The notes under the pieces were generated by a model. The model was not told where the DNA came from, did no database searches, and saw nothing but the letters and a program-made list of their open reading frames with translations. Below are positions 48,541 to 60,897 of a DNA stretch of 64,000 bases, one piece after another (the first letter of the stretch is position 1; each line of letters begins with the position of its first letter). Origin of the DNA: Harpalus rubripes (Eukaryota; Arthropoda; Insecta; Coleoptera; Carabidae); the NCBI GenBank assembly GCA_963082715.1, contig OY720454.1:42215454-42279453 (forward strand). The letters are read 5' to 3'. The translations under genes and the position numbers were made by a program.

Positions 48541-49745
48541 TAGTACATTAAAACACAAGTATCATAAGGCAATCTGTTAACGTACGAGTCCAAGTTTGGA
48601 AAAGGAGCCGCCAGGCGAGTTTTACAAAGGACGAGTGCGTCAACTGGCCTTATGATACATGTTTTTTATACTATTTTTTCTATTGAGGTAATTTTACAAT
48701 TACATTTAAAAAAAAGACTTGTTAAAAATGTGAGTTGGTGTTTTTTATCAGTTATGTTGGTAACGCTTCTCGCTAACAATTGAAATTTCACATTTTGACA
48801 GCTTCTGTATTTTGTGATTTTGTCTGATTGTTTACATTAAAACATTGCATCAAGCATTATACAATTATGAAAGAAGAAAACCAATACATACAATGAACTC
48901 CACAGGTTTATTAATGAACCATCCTGATTTGACATATAGCTACTTCGTGTTGGTTATTATCATAAATAACTTGAATATGGGATTGGAGGACGTTACGTGG
49001 ACCATCAAGCATTTTTATTGAGAAAACAACATATAAATAAAACTCTTTAAATAATGAAATACTTTAATGAACAATTTATTGATCTAGACTTTTACTTTCC
49101 ACCAACAGCTCTTCTTACAATTTTTAATTCAAAACATATATGGCACTCATAATGTTTAAATCATATTTCAAAATTTAATATTCGATATTTCGCCACAACG
49201 TGGAACTGGAAATCATGGACTAAAACGGAATTTTCTTATTTGTTTGCCAGTAGCCGCCACAAATTGAGTAGACAGTGTCAACAATTTCAAGTAACGTGCA
49301 TCATACATTTCATAACCTGCCAGAAATAACATACATTCCACTCAAAATTGTATTACCATAAATATAAATTGTAATAAATAAAACTTACCGTTTTAATTAT
49401 TTTGACAATGTAAACCTGAGGGCATTGTTTCTTGTTTCATAATTTTTTAGTTGAAATTTTAACTTCACAGATTCTTCTTCTTCCTTAACTAACACAGCTA
49501 TAACAATAAATTTCTTTTCTTTCTAGTTCCATCACCTAGAGAAAGTATAAAAATCCACAATTGGACGTAATATTTCAACACAAACAATTTACCATTTTTA
49601 AGTTATCTGTCAGTTATGAAAGCATAACTACCACCCCTAGAACATAAAAGGCACCAAAAACAGTACGTTTGTAGACCTTCTAAACGTCGTGTTTCAGTGA
49701 TAAACAGTGCTATTATAGACTCATAAGAAAACCGAAATAGAAAAA
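48541..49745 (+). repeat. 1.2-kb dispersed repeat, copy B
   Basis: Direct copy of 2481-3696, 46,060 bases away. The left hairpin is kept (48559-48590 with 48628-48658). Differences are scattered substitutions and small indels, plus an extra segment near 48960-49040 (GGGATTGGAGGACGTTACG). Confidence 0.8.
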
Positions 49746-49910
49746 CTGACTTGTGGAGCAATAGCTAGCTTTATGAAAACTAATTCAGAGGTATGTTACA
49801 GTATATCTCATTGATCGCAGTGAAAAAATGGTTCACATTCATAATAACAATAATCTGAGAAACTTGTTCATGCATCATTAAATTTTGATGATAATCAAAA
49901 AGTTAAAAAA

Positions 49911-50165
49911 ATGTGTATGGGCGACACCTATTCCCCCGGCGGGCCTGCTGATTCTGTGATTATTTTTGCGCACAACTGCATTAAAATTGTCTACATCTTA
50001 GTTATGGTTATGGTGTGTTTCAACATATTTGCAAATCTACCTGCCTTCGTAATAACGCGGTACACTGCAAAACTGCATGGTATGTACGATCCAATGCGTC
50101 AGGGGAGGATTAACAAAATTTTGGAAAACGATGTAGAGGTCCTTTCTCAAAATCCCGCTAATTAA
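49911..50165 (+). CDS. Hypothetical small membrane protein
   Basis: 84 codons from ATG at 49911 to TAA. After a short polar start (MCMGDTYSPGGPADS) there is one hydrophobic stretch, about residues 27-47 (IVYILVMVMVCFNIFANLPA), then a basic and charged tail (TRYTAKLHGMYDPMRQGRIN... NDVEVLSQNPAN). The tail looks like real protein, with balanced charges and no low-complexity bias, and the ORF is GC-richer than its flanks. A second ATG is at codon 3. I recognise no family. It follows directly after repeat copy B and could be an independent small gene, an exon, or part of an unknown mobile element. Confidence 0.4.
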   Translation: MCMGDTYSPGGPADSVIIFAHNCIKIVYILVMVMVCFNIFANLPAFVITRYTAKLHGMYDPMRQGRINKILENDVEVLSQNPAN

Positions 50166-51168
50166 TATACCTGGTTTAATTTATAATTTGTGAAAATTTG
50201 GTGTAATGTCACATTCTTTGTTCTGTATTTCTTAAAATTCAAGTGAAACATTAAATTCCACACAAATATTTCGTGTGCTGGATTTCAAATATTCTGTTAC
50301 AACCCTGTCATGTTACCCATCAAGCCCATTTAGAAAGCCACCGGCTGCGTAAGTCGAGCCAAGTACGTTTGCAAATATCTTGAAATAAACTATAACCATA
50401 TGGGAAAACTGATAGATTACATACTGCGGGCGGTAACGTAGCACATGCGGGTGGTAAAGTTCAGGAGGTGAAAATGACGAGTTTAAGTAAAATTAATAAA
50501 TACATAAAACGTTGAACAAATAACATAATTTATATATAATGGTCGTCAACATTTTAAAAAATAAATAAATTCATTAAAAAAACTCATGTGTCGTCAGATG
50601 AATTTAGATAAACTTTTAATAACTTTGATTTGAATTAACAATGTCAAGAAGGAAAGATAAAATGGAATTAAACTTGTTCTTTAGCACACAACGCACTCAC
50701 TTCAGCTCAACTCTGTACTGAGCTGAGTATACAGCAATATATTAATGAAGAACATTATACTTTTATTTTATTTTATTTTCATTTTGTAGACTGTTGTTGA
50801 CATGTCAGTATGGTAATAATATTACCGTACAGATACAGTTATTACTTAGTTATCAGCCTACTTTACTTTAATAAAAGTCTTGTAGATAGGAAATGGGTTA
50901 GGACAAACATTTCCTGCTGGTTCTTAGTTAGAGATTCTGTCACGTGGTTCTGCAGTTCATCTAGACGCGGCAGTTGGAAGAATAAGCACGATCCAGTCAT
51001 AAATATCCCGACATTCAGACATGTTCCGTGCGTATCTCCCTGCCTTAATGCTATAAAGATTTTCCTCTATTTCTCACTCAATCATCATTTTTAGCTATAG
51101 AAACCCATTGCCTTTATTAATAAATATCACACAAGACATTTACAAAAAAGATGAAAAGGAATCAAATA
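50166..51168. other. Non-coding stretch
   Basis: Near 50425-50460, ACTGCGGGCGGTAACGTAGC and ATGCGGGTGGTAA form a short direct duplication. An open frame at 50810-51094 shows no motif. Nothing else. Confidence 0.35.
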
Positions 51169-51405
51169 CAGTGTGTTAAAAAACCAAACTCGGAGTAAGC
51201 TATGAACAAAGAAACTTATGCCATATTAAAAGTATTTAATTAATTGTCAATTTGACTACATCTTACTTCTTAACTATCTTTTCTCCTTAAAATTAGAATT
51301 CAAGATCAATTTTGACAACTTGACTTTTGAATTGAATAATGATCAGACATTACGTTTCTCTATTAATAACCTACTCCGAGTTAGGTTTTTTTTTGTAACA
51401 CATTA
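51169..51405. mobile_element. MITE, CAGTGTGTTA family, copy 1
   Basis: The left CAGTGTGTTAAAAAACC, then AACTCGGAGTAAGCTATGAA, matches the inverted right end (TGTTACAAAAAAAAACC, TAACTCGGAGTAGG). TA flanks both sides (51167-51168, 51406-51407). About 237 bp; related copies at 60421-60757 and 62300-62517. Tc1/mariner-like mobilisation is suggested by the TA duplication. Confidence 0.75.
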
Positions 51406-51407
51406 TA

Positions 51408-53197
51408 TACTCTGCTTCATTTAAGCCATTCAGCAAATGGTAAACTTATCTCTTGTCTCCAATTTCAACCAATCAGAGAGGTTAAAGTATTCCCTATTCT
51501 CTGCAATACTGAATAGCTTAAATGGAACAAAGTATAGGTATATGTACAATCAAGATGAAAAAAGATGATTTGACTTCTCCTTTCGTTTAACTTGTAAGTT
51601 GTAATAATGAGGACAAGAGTCAACCAACAGTAGCAAAAATATAACCTCAATCTGGTCGCGAATCTGGGAACCTGGGATCACTGTAATATTTTATAAGTAA
51701 GAATAAAAAATAACGATGAAAAACATTCAAGGCTTCCCCATATGAGACGCCTCTGGTTGAAATATATAAAAAAGAAAGTGTAAATATGCATCTAAATAAG
51801 TAGTATCTTCATACCAAGTTCCAAAATTTGATTGCAACTAGTACCAGAATTATTTATAAAACTGTGTCTGATGAGGTGCACTTGCAAAAGACTTTAAATC
51901 TGTAACAAGAAGTTTCAGGACATACTTTCATATAATATTTTTTACTCAAAATGACTCCCCTAATATATGGTTTTATTTTGGCACAGTCGAATGTTTTTCA
52001 CCAAATTAATAAGACACGAATTATTAGAAATTTTCTGTAGAATAATTTTGTACATAACTATTTTTCTCGAAAAATCAACCGGTAAGAAGGTATTTTCGAA
52101 ATACTAGTTTTTGGTGACATTTTACCTAAAATGGCGGCATTTCCCATGCCAGTTCAAGGTCGCAAAATGGAAATTCGGTTAGAGCACCTCAAACTCTATA
52201 AGACTACTACCAATTTTCAAAACTTTCGCTAAACTTTCCAGCTAAAACTACCAAGTGACTGGACTATAAGAAATATTTGAATTTTAATGCATCATTTACA
52301 AAATAAAAGAAATAAAGTAGTAGTTATCCAAAAAAATATCTCTTTAGATCTTAAACGAAATAGCACTTCCAATTTCCAATTTGCTGATTGGTACGAAAAT
52401 TTAATGGACTCTTCCCAGTGTAATCAGAAGTTAAATTTTATGACCAACAGTATTGAATTACAGGTGAATTCGATCTGACTTATATCATTCCCCGAATGTA
52501 CAAACATGGGATGAAAGAATAATATATTCTATAACTTGTACGGAATAGATAATCCTATGTCTAAAACCAATAATTTCGGTGTTATTCTCCATTTTTGTCT
52601 AAATTTATATAAATTAAATATAGTATACTATGAAAATTATGTTTTTATTAAGAAACAATTGCAATAATGGACAGTAGTTTGCATTAGCCAATAAATAAAA
52701 CTGTTTGTTATTAATAATAATGCGATTAGGTATTGATAGTTCTTCTTGCGAAAAATTCATATGAATAAATTATTATTTCAACACAAATGACTTAAAAAAT
52801 AACTAAGCGACCAAAATGGCTGAAATTTTCAGTGATGTTTGAAAGCATAAATAATTGTAATACCAGAATAATTTTGATGATTAACATCTGCATGTTGAGT
52901 TCAAAAACTTATCAATACTCCCACGTTTCTTTCCGTGCATTTTCTCGTTTCTCTTTCCGTTTAGCCTTGGGCGAGGCTTACGGTTTTGCGAGTGGCGGAA
53001 TTACTATTCCATACGAATTTTAGACTATACTTTCAGTAACACTACTTAAAAATATATTTTACTCATCACTTGACATTTTTGCTAAAAATAATAAAGTATT
53101 ATTGGTATGTGACAAAAGCAATAATTTTTTATTTAACTTACCATGTAAAAGCTTCAAAACGGGTAAAACAAGGTGTATAATTAGATTATGTAATACA

Positions 53198-53279
<82 letters not shown>

Positions 53280-53378
53280 AAAATGAAATTTGAATGAGCA
53301 CATTCCGTAATACTGTTACAGAATATCAAAACCCATTAGTTTTCCAATTCACCCATTTAAAACACATGAGAAAAAGCA
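51408..53378. other. Non-coding stretch with a TA tract
   Basis: (TA)n occupies 53204-53273. Short open frames at 52287-52478 and 52832-53023 have no recognisable features. No gene. Confidence 0.45.
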
Positions 53379-54356
53379 ATTGTTTTACTTAGCGCTTTGT
53401 TTCTTTGATTTGTCACCTCAACTGCCTTAACTGTCAAATTATAATATACAGAGAATTTATTTTAACATGCAACATATGATCAATCACTTCCATGGTTACA
53501 CACTACTGTCAAAATATGACAGCAATGTAATATTTGTCCATTTTAAAATGCAACATACAAAATTTGTAGTTTTGTATTATTAATACTAATTACTAATAAA
53601 TTAGCCTACATATGATTAACAAAAATTCAAAACTTTAATGTAGCACATCTTAACAAACTTTGGCTTGCAAACATACATAATTTTAATGTAATAAATGTTC
53701 AAAAATAAGCCCATTCACACTGAGGCAGTATCCTAGTCGGCAGTAGAAAGAATTGTCACCATTTGTGATGTGTTCTGGTGGTATCTCCTATGCTGCAATA
53801 CTATTTATAATGTTGCATTTTAAAATGGACAAATATTACATTGCTGTCATTTTTGACAGTAGTTGGTAACCATGAAAGTAATTAACCATATGTTGCATTT
53901 TAAAATAAATTCTCTGTATATGTAAAAATGAAATAATCATTTTTGTTGCTATGGAGACTGTCATATAAGTGTCAACAGAATCGTACAAGACATTTTATTA
54001 AATTTATTTAATTTTCCCCCTTTAAAGATAATAGAAAAGAAACTAGTGTATTGACTGTAAAAATCGATTTTGTTTTAAAGTAAGATTATGCCTTGATTGT
54101 TATAATTTTGTATAATTTGTATTGTTTATAGTATTATTGTTCTATTATGTGATATTAATAAATAAAATTTTCTTTTAAGGAGCAAATCAGTCTATAGTTA
54201 ATACAACATCGGAGATAAGATTTTACTTATTATAAATCGATTTTTTGTCAACACTGAAGATGACACTAGTGAAAATACGACTCCGCTTCGAATTTGATGA
54301 AGAGAAGGACAATTCTAGGTTAATCAGAGTTACATCAATTCGATACGACATACGTT

Positions 54357-54410
<54 letters not shown>

Positions 54411-54470
54411 TTGACAGTTAAGGCAGTTGAGGTGACAAATCAAAGAAACAAAGCGCTAAGCAAAACAATA
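53379..54470. mobile_element. Element with 66-bp inverted ends hosting another MITE
   Basis: The left end, ATTGTTTTACTTAGCGCTTT through CACCTCAACTGCCTTAACTG, matches the inverted right end (54405-54470) with about one difference in 66 bases. Inside are a TA-flanked MITE (53449-53916) and a TA tract (54363-54405). Without them about 580 bp remain. No transposase. Confidence 0.85.
53449..53916. mobile_element. MITE, CAGAGAATTTATTTTAA family, copy 1
   Basis: CAGAGAATTTATTTTAACAT and its inverse bound 468 bp, with TA on both sides (53447-53448, 53917-53918). The inverted ends extend about 110 bases through GCAACATATG, CACTTCCATGGTTAC and CTGTCAAAATATGACAG. Copy 2 is at 60898-61368 in the same orientation. 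Confidence 0.9.
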
Positions 54471-57229
54471 TTATTAGTATGTGGTGATATATTTGTATAT
54501 ATTTATGATCTAATGATCCAACCCTTCCGGCTACGCCAACACCTATGAACTTATAAAGAAAGAGAGAGAAAGTAATAAATAACGAGAAAGAAAGAATGTG
54601 TTTTCAATTATGTAATCAATAGTTCAACTAATTACATCCAAAACAAGAGGCAACTAAGTCATTAAAAATTTATTCAAGTATAGAAATAATTTTTAAATGT
54701 ATATTTCTATGTAACTACAAATAACTTTTAACTCCAACATAAACTAAATAATATAAATATATTAAGTCGTACTTTCATAAAAAAATGATACCATTACATC
54801 CGTCATCATTACCGAAATCTAGTGAAACAGATTGGAAAAATGTACTCGTATACCAGTAGGTACTCTTGGAAAATGTGTATTCATATTTATAAAAAGGTTG
54901 TTCCCTACATTGTACGTAGGTATACAACACCCTCCTAAATCTGTAGTATTTGAGTCGGCGGCAGGATAGGGAAATGTGACCCATAAAGCGACGTTTTTAT
55001 ATCCGAATCATAAGAGCGTATGTGTCGCCGCGATGCTCGTTTGTTCACACCAACAAACAAAAAAGCATAGCGAGGATTAGCCTCGTACGCATTTTTTATG
55101 CTCTTTGTTGGCGCCCTCACCGTGTCGACGGTGTTTTGTTTTGAGTGAGTGCGAGATTAAGGCGTACTTTATGGTCTGTTGGTTGATGTTCATCTGTTTG
55201 TGTGCGCCACCGCCACTTCGTGATGACGGAGATCATTTGTGAGACACAAGATTAACAGCACTTTAAGGATTTACACTGTTTTGTTTTAAGACGCTGGTTA
55301 TTTTTATAATGGATTCTACAAAATCTAAATGCAAGAAGCACAGAATAAATATTTTATAGTAATCCCGCAAAAAACTTAACATTAACATAATCCTTCTGTT
55401 AGTGACAAAATTAATGTACCTACCATTCTACTACCATCAAATAATAAAAAGAGTAAAATCCAAAGTAAAATCTAAATTTTTGCTTTTTTAAAAAAAGATA
55501 CATTATCTTTCTAAAATTGGCAATGATTGTTTTAAATTACCAGCTGTAGTTACAGTAATTCGAATTATATATCAGCTAAAATCAACTATTGTAAATTACA
55601 TAATGTAGAAAAATAAATTTGTGTATTGAACCGACGATTAAAAAACAAATAAATGCGGAACATACGGTACTGTGTGCTCTGTCTAGATATCCGTGGAGAA
55701 AACAAGAAACATGAATTATATATTTACTGACAGAGTTTATAATGGAGTGCCTATTTTGATGAATTGTGAATGTTAGTTTTAGATGAAAAAATTTAAAAGA
55801 AGAGTGACTACTAGCAAAAAAAAAAATTGCAAATTAATACAAATCTTGAGGAAGAATGATTTGGTTTATAAATCATTTGCAATGAATGGCGTTGGAATAT
55901 CCAAATAGACAACATTAACAAGAAGAAAAGTGAGAGAGCACGTTGCACTAATTTTCTCGTTGATAACAGCATTATTCGCACATTAGCAGCAAGAAACGCC
56001 TTACAACGCCGGACACTGTGAAAGAAATACCGACTTTTGATCAACCGAATCAATCATCCATCCATAAGGAGCATACACCATACGCCGTTGCTTAGAGGAC
56101 GCAGACACTTAAAAACTGAGCTCCTCAGTAAATTATTGTTGTTTGTTTGTTAGTAACGATATAAAATAGATTCGTCGTCCTGAAGACAAACGTCAAACGT
56201 TTCGATCCCAAAAATATCAACTACTGACTCTAACGCATGGTTGTAGTTCAGAAATTAACGGGTTCCTCGTAGGTCGTAGTCCGTTCAGTCTTGCGACTTT
56301 GGGCGACGGCGGAAGGTCCGTACGGATGGATAAAATTAATCATAAGTCGTTATTTCTTTAACAATGTCCGGTGTTGTAAGAAGTTTGTTGTTGTGAGATG
56401 TAAGGAGGATGTTGTGATCGACAGTACAAAGTAGTACACTGTGGCCTATCGGTTTTTCTTCTTGTTAACGTAAGGTCTTATATATTATATATTTCATGCT
56501 TTATGAATTTAGTTACCGCAGGCTATGAGATACTAAACTACTGTGCAAGCACCTTGTACGTCTATACTTGCTACAATAGCTTTCAGTTGTCTTTTCTCCA
56601 TGTATGGATCACAGCTTGTCTTCGCTATATTAAAAAAATACAAGGTAATACTATTTTTTATAACTATGAAAGAATACGCGAGGCAGTAAAATAAATTCAA
56701 TGGTTACCAACGAGTGATTTCAGAAAATTCAATAAACAGCTTAAAGTACCTACTTACATGATATATTTTGTAAAACTGTTTACACATTATGTATAAGATC
56801 AAACCTGTAACTGTAAAATTTTAGGGCATTTAGTTATTTTAATGAAAGTTATGCTGAAAAAATATAAAGTGATATACTAGGTACTGTATGTGATTCTATT
56901 AATCCACACTATGGCAAAATGTACTGAATTTGCCTTAACAAATATAGTACCAGGTATAGTAAGATGACGTTTGGCAAACATTTCCTACGGTACAAATATG
57001 TATATTGACATTACACACATCTTTGTTAAACAATAGCTTTCATAGCAATAAATAATAAGTTTTCACAATAAATGTTTCTTTCTATTGTAATTAATAATTT
57101 CTTTTGAAATGCCGGTTAGTAATTACGAACTGCAAAACAAAAATATATTATTTCTCTGAATATAAATATGAAGGTATATCATTGAGAATTATGTATGTTC
57201 AATCTTGTGGTGTTATATTTGTATATATT
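54471..57229. other. Mostly non-coding, with CpG-containing patches
   Basis: GTGATATATTTGTATATATT near 54484-54545 recurs, diverged, at 57208-57290. A GC-richer patch at 55010-55220 contains ACACCGTGTCGACGGTGTT, a self-complementary sequence, and CATAGCGAGGATTAGCCTCG. At 56185-56210 CTGAAGACAAACGTCAAACG is a weak echo of the hammerhead-like motif. No supported gene. Confidence 0.4.
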
Positions 57230-57510
57230 TACGATCAAACATCCAGAAAACACCCTTCGGTATTCCGATCCTTCCGACTGCGTCAACCCCTTACGTGGCG
57301 TGCGTCCTCCATAATTAAATCAGGGCGCACGTGTGCCTCCATTGGCGCACAGGGGCGGCCAAAGGGGCATGCTACCCCGCGCAAGGACGCTGGAAATTGG
57401 GAAAACTGCCTCCTGAAAGTTAACACAATAACCGAGATTTTCTCGTTAGCGCCCGCGGACGTGCTGGGCGCGCGTCAAATTAATCACAAACTGCGGGAGT
57501 TAGACAAAGA
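57230..57510. promoter_or_regulatory. GC-rich island with TAAT sites, candidate conserved element
   Basis: One of the most GC-rich runs in the window (CATTGGCGCACAGGGGCGGC, GCGCCCGCGGACGTGCTGGG). It includes CACGTG near 57331, CCATAATTAAATCAGG near 57309 and CAAATTAATCAC near 57475, as in homeodomain-type enhancers. A 160-codon frame from 57104 runs across it, but high GC removes stop codons and no domain is visible. I favour non-coding regulatory DNA over a gene; a coding exon is not excluded. Confidence 0.35.
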
Positions 57511-57589
57511 CACAATTATACTAAACAAAAAGGAAAAAAGAGATGAAAGACGATTTTTTTGGCTTTTGTTGAAAATTAAGTGGTAGATT

Positions 57590-59324
57590 GCCAGGATGGA
57601 ATTTTTTAGTGGTTTATTGAGCGTAAAATGGAAAAATATGAATTTATATAAAAATATAAATTTTAATCATTGGGTACATCAACCCTAGCTATAGGAATTT
57701 ATTATGGAGAATACATATTACATTGCTTAAGACATTTTGATATGAGTACACCTGCTGATTCTAAAATTCAAAGTATTCAAATTGTTTCACTCATAAAATT
57801 TTGATGAAAGTAACAAAATATAATAAAGCTGAATATTTTATTTCTATAGCTCTTTTTCTTTGCTTCCTTTGAGCTTTATCAAACCCTGTGAGATGAAATG
57901 AAGAGACAAGTGATCAAAACCAGGACAACCAATGTTAATCAGCTTTGGGAGGATTTTCAAAACATTTGATAATCTGTTTATAGCAACGTTATACACAAAC
58001 CAATTCAAAGAATGTTTAGAGTCTGCCAATTTATTATTAAGGATAGAGGAGGTTCTATCGAAGAAGTAATTTTTCTATTAAATATTCATAAAAATGTTCT
58101 ATTTTGTTAAAATAAATATATTAAATTCGAATTTATATGTTATTTTTAATTGCTTTTCCCATAATTATATGCATGTAATTTTTTTATTTTGTATAATAAT
58201 AATAACAATAATAGTAATATAATAATTTATTACCTATTGCTTATTTATGTTACTAACAAAAAAATAGTGCAACTCTTAAACATCTGAAATAAGTAATAAC
58301 AGCACAGATTTTTTATCGTATGCAGATTTCGGTAATAACAACACATTGATACTGTTAACCGACATCTCTTTTAGGCAGGTATGTTTGTGGGAATCATAAC
58401 AATTATTCCTATATTTTTGTTAATAAATTTAAACGGACTTTTTCTAAAGGTCGCGGGTAAAATTTCATAGAAGTTTCGAACTGAAAGACCTCTAACCTCT
58501 AAAATACAGACAAAATGTGATGTCTGATGTTCGATGAATCCCATGAATTTGTTTCACTGCTATCCGTACACAGAAAATTCAGCCAAATATTTTAAATCTT
58601 GATATAGTGTTTATTTAGGTCAAATTTCTAGGATAAATATCTCAATAATAGATGTTGACATCAAACTATATTTATCTAAAACTTAGAATGTAAAGTTATA
58701 ATTCAACTATTATAATTTTACAAATATCTTCAAAGTAAAGAGTACTCTAATTGATTCTCTAACTTTTTGCTTTACTTTGTTCGACCACAAAGAACATTCT
58801 TTTATAAGAAAAAGTAAAAAAAATATTTGTTTATACTCCAACACAAAGTATTACTTCGTAGCTGCGTTCTTTGAGATAGCCATTTAAAATACTTCTCCTC
58901 AAAGTCGTTTTTCTTCTAAAAAGTTTATTTAATTGGACCCCAAGTTCTGAACGCAACGGAAATGAAAAGATCAAGTGCAGTTGCAACTACGGGAACGTAT
59001 AGCCGTCTCATACGACGTAATGGCTTTATCTAACGCGAATAACACTATGAAGTACCAGTTCGCAATGCCAGTAATACTCCGCTAACCTTAATTAAACGAG
59101 TGGTGTTTCAATGAAATTGCTGTCTACCAACATGAAATATGAAATTGTCAAATGACATCCGTTCGCTGAAATGAATCGATAAACTAGGAACCAATTACAG
59201 AAAGGACGCCTTTCATAACAGGAAAAAGCTAGATTTAACGCAATACAGCTGGTATAAAGGAAGTCCTGTTAGGTCGTGATTCTTGCTGAAAATTTCTTAC
59301 GAACATTTATTAAATTATAGAAAG
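57590..59324. other. Non-coding stretch
   Basis: No supported gene. 58930-59300 is somewhat less AT-rich (ACTACGGGAACGTATAGCCG) with no clear frame. Confidence 0.4.
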
Positions 59325-59415
59325 TGGCTAATCTAGTTGGTATAGGAAGGTCAGGGTTCAGTGAGGTCCATGAATTTCTAAGAAAAATCTTTTTTTGTTA
59401 ATTAAAATTAACTTA
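59325..59415 (+). repeat. tRNA-derived SINE fragment, family 2
   Basis: GTGGCTAATCTAGTTGGTAT, AAGGTCAGGGTTCAGTGAGG and TCCATGAATTTCTAAGAAAA follow the order of the copy at 60239-60362 with internal deletions, including part of the B box. The body TTTTGTTAATTAAAATTA matches. Confidence 0.55.
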
Positions 59416-60238
59416 ATCATCACTTCATCATTTTTATTTATTTAATCGTGTCGCGCAATATATGTAATATACACAAGTATATCAATAATAATAAAAATAG
59501 CAACAAAAAGTAAAATATAAAGTCAATCGTTTCTTCATAATATATCCGATTAGCTCATAGTTGCAGAATTCATACTAGTTAAGTACCAGAGTCGCGACGA
59601 GGACGCTTCTGCTTGACCCATTTTTCCATTGTACCATTTAATTTTTGACAGCTGTCATTTTCATTTCCAAATTTCGTCTTTGAAACACATTCCACAAAAT
59701 TTTGTTTTCACAATTGAAATTATATATTAATATCACGCTTAATTTAATAAAGAATCGATTCTCATTTACTAACAACTATCTATATTTTAATTTTACCTAT
59801 ACGAAACCTTTTGAACTTCAAATTTTACAGGGAATGCTAAAAAAAATATATTGAAATCTATTAATACTGTACTTTTCACTTCATCAAATAAGTATTATCA
59901 ACGTTTGAAAGAAGGCGAAATTCATAACAATATAACGCATTGTCGCGCTGAGTATTCATCTACTTCGAATTAGATCATTTCAAGAAAGAAAATAGTATTG
60001 GTTTAGTTGGGGAAATAAATTCTGTCCTTTGATTGGTCAGAATGTACACCAAATTCACAAAAGCAAAAGAATCACTTGTCAGCTGTCAATTATAAAATAA
60101 AATGGACAGAATTGTATGATATTTAACCATTCAACTTTGTAGTTTTTCTCACGTGAAATGAAGTGCAGAAGAGTGTACTTGTCTAAGAATAGTAGGAATT
60201 ATTGTAAAAAGACTTGTAAAAGATTAATTGACTTTTGT
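59416..60238. other. Non-coding stretch
   Basis: TGACAGCTGTCA occurs at 59646, and GTCAGCTGTCAAT near 60078. No gene. Confidence 0.4.
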
Positions 60239-60362
60239 GGGATCTTGTAGCTCTGTTGGTTAGAGCATTCTATTACAGATAGATATAGGAGAGTCCTGAG
60301 TTTAAATCCCTGTGTGGTGCATGGCTTTTTCACAAAATCTTTCTTCGTTAATTAAAATTTCC
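60239..60362 (+). mobile_element. tRNA-derived SINE, family 2, best copy
   Basis: TTGTAGCTCTGTTGGTTAGA, then GC, is a good A box and D arm, and GAGTTTAAATCCC a B box; the tRNA-like head is about 80 bases. It is followed by GTGCATGGCTTTTTCACAAA and TCTTTCTTCGTTAATTAAAA, a body shared with 48.4 and 59.4 kb. The anticodon arm is not well formed, so this is a SINE and not a functional tRNA gene. Confidence 0.7.
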
Positions 60363-60420
60363 TTTATTCTTAATACCTATTTCTACGATTTAGCCAATTA
60401 CATTTGATCACAAATAAAAA

Positions 60421-60757
60421 CAGTGTGCAGAAAAAACCTAACAAGGAATAGGCTATGAACAGAAAAACGTATGTATGATCATTATTCATTGCAAAATTCA
60501 AGTTGTCAAAATTGATCGTGAAATATAATATTTCTGAAATTCATTGAAACGGGCAGTAAAAGAATATTGTCATTCGTCGTTATCTAATTTATTTCTAAAA
60601 TAAGACTCCAGAAGAAAAGCTTTGATTTCTTTAGACAACATTTTTGACAATATCTCATGTCAAATTGACATTTAATTAAATGCTTTTAAATTAAGACATA
60701 CCTTTCTCTGTTCATGGCCTCCTCCGAGTTAGTTTTTTTTTTCTTGAAGACGCTGTG
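60421..60757. mobile_element. MITE, CAGTGTGTTA family, copy 2 (long form)
   Basis: CAGTGTGCAGAAAAAACCTA and GGAATAGGCTATGAACAGAA at the left correspond to inverted right-end sequence AAAAAAACTAACTCGGAGG and GGCCATGAACAGAG, ending CACAGCG. The interior (GAAGAAAAGCTTTGATTTCT) is absent from copy 1 but present inverted near 62340-62400. Confidence 0.65.
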
Positions 60758-60759
60758 TT

Positions 60760-60852
60760 ATCAAAAATCATGGACTCCACTGGGATTTACATCCAAGATT
60801 TTCCTTTATCTAATAAGATGCTCTGCCAACTAAGCTGCAAGATACTATTGAA
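60760..60852 (-). repeat. tRNA-derived SINE head, family 2
   Basis: On the minus strand, ATCTTGCAGCTTAGTTGGCA, then GAGC, matches the A box region and GGATGTAAATCCCAGTGGAG the B box region of the 60.24-kb copy. It is truncated after TCCATGATTTTTGATA by the neighbouring MITE. Confidence 0.65.
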
Positions 60853-60897
60853 ATCAGTGAATCTTTCACATGTTTTTCTTACAAGTATGAAGTAATA

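Noticed and set aside
57104..57586. 160-codon frame as a gene
   Set aside because: It is long only because the middle is GC-rich; the N-terminal part comes from a repeat also seen at 54.5 kb and there is no recognisable domain. Kept only as a point to test.
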